This document shows positions 61,656 to 64,000 of a stretch of 64,000 bases of DNA, one piece after another. Numbering within the stretch: position 1 is the stretch's first letter; each line of letters begins with the position of its first letter. The stretch lies in contig CALKHN010000089.1 in assembly GCA_937991535.1 (NCBI GenBank), positions 28,821-92,820 on the forward strand, in the 5' to 3' direction. Under the pieces are notes generated by a model, which was not told the DNA's origin, did no database searches, and saw nothing but the letters and a program-made list of their open reading frames with translations. Position numbers and translations under genes: made by a program. The DNA is from an uncultured Sphingobacteriales bacterium. GTDB lineage: Bacteria > Bacteroidota > Bacteroidia > Chitinophagales > Chitinophagaceae.

Positions 61656-62600
61656 TTACTGCCTGTTTTTTCTTCTGCCGGGTGGCGGAGGTATATCTAA
61701 TTTATTCTCAAGTACAGGTTTTTCCACAGGGGCCTGCCCGTCCTGTAATCTAAAATTGAAAACCTTATTGATGTGTACCCATTTACCTTTTTCCCATTTA
61801 AAGCCCTCATAGTCTCCGTCCGGTATATATGTATATTTTTTTTCCGGTTGGTTGTTTTCTGAAATGAGATGATCAAATATAATAATGCCCAGTTCTTCAT
61901 CATACTTTATACTGCCGTTACCCTCTTTTTTATATTCAATGGAAAATCTTGACTGCACAGGCCCCTGCAGGCTATCCTCTTCAAAACTAAAAAAAGGACC
62001 TCCAAAAACGGGTTTACCATTGCTGAAAGTCAATACTTCAATGCGTTTTTTGGTACTCCTGAAATTATTTTCATCGTAGCCTAAAAGCGTATAAAAGTTT
62101 TTGTTGTGGTAGGCAGTTTGAATAATTTTATAATAAATCGCCCCCACCCATTCTTCATTATCTGTAATGGCATTGTCAATGTCTTTTACAAGTTCGGTTT
62201 TATCAAGAAGAGGATACAATGACAACGAACCGTCTGCGGTATTCATTTGTATGGCGCCATGCCGCCGGAATGTTGTTTCATCCCTTACCAACTGCCAGGT
62301 AAAAATGCGAAAACTGCTGTCCGGCGCATACAGGCGGGATATGGTTTGAAGAGAATCAAAGGGATAAGAAAAAGAATGGTTCTCTTTTAAAGCCCTTACC
62401 AGCATACGGGTAAAAATGCTATCCGCTTTAACCCGGTCTGCCGGCTGCCTGGCATTTACAATATCATGTGCATATTGCTTCATAGAGTCCTCACGCGAAG
62501 CCATTTCCGTAAGAAAACTGCTTCTACCTGTTTGAGCAAAAGCACTAAAGGATGGGCTGCTTACGCACAATAAAAAAATGTATATAAATATGCTTTTCAT
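61656..62600 (-). CDS. Secreted protein of unknown function
   Basis: The 314-residue protein starts with a signal peptide (MKSIFIYIFLLCVSSPSFSA). The mature part is mixed alpha/beta with motifs such as FRIFTWQLVRDETTFRRHGAIQ, YYKIIQTAYHNKNFYTLLGYD and GPFFSFEEDS. It ends in a proline/arginine-rich tail. I recognise no family. The ATG at 62600 is chosen; an upstream start adds 11 residues. Confidence 0.7.
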   Translation of the reverse strand: MKSIFIYIFLLCVSSPSFSAFAQTGRSSFLTEMASREDSMKQYAHDIVNARQPADRVKADSIFTRMLVRALKENHSFSYPFDSLQTISRLYAPDSSFRIFTWQLVRDETTFRRHGAIQMNTADGSLSLYPLLDKTELVKDIDNAITDNEEWVGAIYYKIIQTAYHNKNFYTLLGYDENNFRSTKKRIEVLTFSNGKPVFGGPFFSFEEDSLQGPVQSRFSIEYKKEGNGSIKYDEELGIIIFDHLISENNQPEKKYTYIPDGDYEGFKWEKGKWVHINKVFNFRLQDGQAPVEKPVLENKLDIPPPPGRRKNRQ

Positions 62601-62688
62601 GCTGGAAAACGTATCATACGAAATTACTAACAATGCCTTTTATGAACGGTAAATGCCGCAGATTAGTGCTTAAAGTTTTGGTAAAACG

Positions 62689-62742
62689 AGTTTCAGGATA
62701 CAGGTTACAAGGTGCATTTCCCTGTAACCTGCAACCTGCAAC
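62689..62742. repeat. Opposed heptad arrays after the agmatine deiminase gene
   Basis: CTGTAAC, CTGCAAC, CTGCAAC occupy 62722-62742 and abut the stop codon (on the mRNA: GTTGCAG, GTTGCAG, GTTACAG). AGTTTCA, GGATACA, GGTTACA at 62689-62709 are the inverted partner. The loop is 12 bases. The inner pair makes a nine-base perfect stem (CAGGTTACA/TGTAACCTG). Confidence 0.8.
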
Positions 62743-63882
62743 TTATACCAACGGTTCCTGCTGGCTGAGGCAATGAAAACTTCCCAATCCCCAAATTATA
62801 TCAGAAGAATCAATGCCCACAACCTTGCGGCCCGGAAAGCATTCCTGAATGATCTGCAGGGCCTTGTCATCCTGCCTGCACCGGTAGGTTGGTACAATAA
62901 CGGCAGTATTGGCTATATAAAAATTGGCATACGATGCAGGCAAACGCTGATCTTCATAAATAACAGCATCAGGCATGGGCAGTTCAATGATATTGAGTTG
63001 TTTGCCATTGAGCAGGCGCATCTGTTTTAATTCTTTGAGGTTGGTTTGCAGAAGTGAATAATTTTCGTCCGATTTGTTTTCTTCGATAACAGTAAGCACG
63101 GTGTCGCTGTTCACAAACCGTACGGTATCATCAATATGCCCGTCGGTATCATCTCCCACTATACCTTCGCTTACCCATAAAATTTGTTCAACCCCATAGT
63201 AGTGGCGTAAATAATCTTCAATTTGTTGCTGGTTAAGCTGTGGATTTCGATTAGGATTAAGCAGGCAGGCAGTGGAAGTTAAAATGGTACCTTGTCCGTT
63301 AAATTCAACCGAACCCCCTTCCATCACAATGCCCGGATGGAATACCGGGATATTGTACTGATTTGCTATTAACGTTGGAATCACATCATCCAGATCGTAC
63401 GGAGGATATTTGTTTCCCCAGGCATTATAATTCCAGTCAACGATTACCTTTTTATTTTCCGCCCTGGGATTAATAAGAAATGCCGGTCCATGATCTCTGC
63501 ACCAGGCATCATTGGTAGGATGAATGAAAAAGGATATTTTATTCAAATCAATATCAGCATGTTCAAGACTTTGAATAGCAAATGACCTCATGGCTTCGTC
63601 ATTTACATTGATATTTACTTTTTCTCCCTCACTTACCGCTTTAATAAATTGGACATAACAGGGATAAATGGTATTAAGCTTTCCGGGCCAAGATGCTTCT
63701 TTATGCGGCCAACTTAACCAGGTAGCACTGTGCGGTGCAAATTCGGCGGGAAAATAATAACCCAGTTTTTTAGGAGTTTTAAAAGTGGGAAGCCCGGGAG
63801 CGAACAACCCGGAAGCATTGTTATCAGAAAGGTTAGATGATTCAGTATTCAAAGACCGGAATGGCGTATATATGAATTTCAA
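62743..63882 (-). CDS. aguA: Agmatine deiminase family protein
   Basis: The enzyme converts agmatine to N-carbamoylputrescine on the way to polyamines; related members act on peptidyl-arginine. The 379-residue protein has the guanidino-enzyme motifs DAWCRDHGPAF, GGSVEFNGQGT and DDTDGHIDD, and the catalytic cysteine Cys371 in GLGSFHC. The first ~35 residues precede the usual family start (KLGYYFPAEFAPH), so the true start may be further inside. A carbamoylputrescine amidase gene is not in the window. Confidence 0.9.
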   Translation of the reverse strand: MKFIYTPFRSLNTESSNLSDNNASGLFAPGLPTFKTPKKLGYYFPAEFAPHSATWLSWPHKEASWPGKLNTIYPCYVQFIKAVSEGEKVNINVNDEAMRSFAIQSLEHADIDLNKISFFIHPTNDAWCRDHGPAFLINPRAENKKVIVDWNYNAWGNKYPPYDLDDVIPTLIANQYNIPVFHPGIVMEGGSVEFNGQGTILTSTACLLNPNRNPQLNQQQIEDYLRHYYGVEQILWVSEGIVGDDTDGHIDDTVRFVNSDTVLTVIEENKSDENYSLLQTNLKELKQMRLLNGKQLNIIELPMPDAVIYEDQRLPASYANFYIANTAVIVPTYRCRQDDKALQIIQECFPGRKVVGIDSSDIIWGLGSFHCLSQQEPLV

Positions 63883-63953
63883 TTTTTACTTATTTGATGT
63901 GTTTTATAATATGGCAATAACGCAATTTGTATTCCGGTACATACCAGTGCTAT

Positions 63954-64000
63954 GTCAAACGTGAAACCTGCCAGCCGGCAGGCTGGTGTGAGAAGTGAGA
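63954..64000. repeat. Possible heptad array at the right edge
   Basis: GTCAAAC, GTGAAAC, CTGCCAG, CCGGCAG, GCTGGTG, TGAGAAG, TGAGA run in seven-base steps to the window edge. CCAGCC/GGCTGG forms a small hairpin inside. Confidence 0.45.

Noticed and set aside
1..64000. tRNA, rRNA or known riboswitch genes
   Set aside because: I looked for T-loop GGTTCGA-type sequences, CCA ends and common riboswitch cores in the spacers and saw none that could be supported by eye.

Overview
The window looks like a chromosomal segment from a member of the Bacteroidota, most likely a Chitinophagaceae-type organism. Three things point there. Start codons lack Shine-Dalgarno sequences. The rpsJ operon has a textbook Bacteroidota promoter (TTG, 20 bp, TACCTTTG). 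The proteins also fit: DUF5107-TPR, DUF1080, DUF4432, Gfo/Idh/MocA enzymes, FNT-NirBD, split YeeE/YedE, and a secreted protein with a FlgD-like C-terminus. No rRNA, tRNA, CRISPR array or intact mobile element was seen.

Layout. 1-4058: recG (cut by the left edge, no canonical start codon visible), a secreted alpha/alpha-toroid protein, and a HepT-MntA toxin-antitoxin pair. 4103-16490: DUF5107-TPR protein, a degenerate arginase-family protein, a PBP4-type carboxypeptidase lipoprotein, a DPP-IV-like peptidase, an S4 RNA-binding protein, a DUF998 protein, fabI and recN. 16767-23836: a nitrite-assimilation locus. It has nirB, nirD, an outer-membrane porin and an FNT channel on the minus strand, and divergent cobA (sirohaem branch) plus a Crp/Fnr regulator with four N-terminal cysteines on the plus strand. 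24016: a small lipoprotein. 24633-30859: a sugar-modification cluster with an NAD-dependent Gfo/Idh oxidoreductase, a TIM-barrel isomerase, a PMI-like cupin, DUF4432, and a divergent DUF1080 lipoprotein. A second, Tat-exported Gfo/Idh protein lies at 35138. 31417-35072: ku, a stand-alone LigD polymerase domain, an MpaB-like protein and cvfB. 36527-40060: accessory genes (methyltransferase, chrA, DHFR-like reductase) and the remnant of an IS200/RAYT-type transposase with its hairpin. 40352-45050: a secreted TIM-barrel-like protein, a YdjC-type deacetylase, and a two-gene YeeE/YedE transporter. 45069: an ORF6N protein. 45803-58531: the S10-spc ribosomal protein operon from rpsJ to secY-map, without fusA/rpsG/rpsL upstream or infA/rpsM/rpoA downstream. 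58528-63882: an acyltransferase remnant, a BaiN/HI0933 flavoprotein, a PepSY membrane protein, a secreted protein and agmatine deiminase.

The most striking unexplained signal is non-coding. Well over a dozen gene spacers contain short tandem arrays whose unit is seven bases long (eight in one case). The unit sequence differs from array to array (for example TAGTGAG, TAGTAAG, TAGTTTG, CTTGAAA, CAAATTT, GTTGCAG). Many arrays begin exactly at, or a few bases after, a stop codon, and several are followed by an inverted array, so the 3' region could fold into a long hairpin. They also fill most spacers of the ribosomal protein operon. A constant unit length with a variable unit sequence suggests a shared generating mechanism or a shared structural role rather than one dispersed element.
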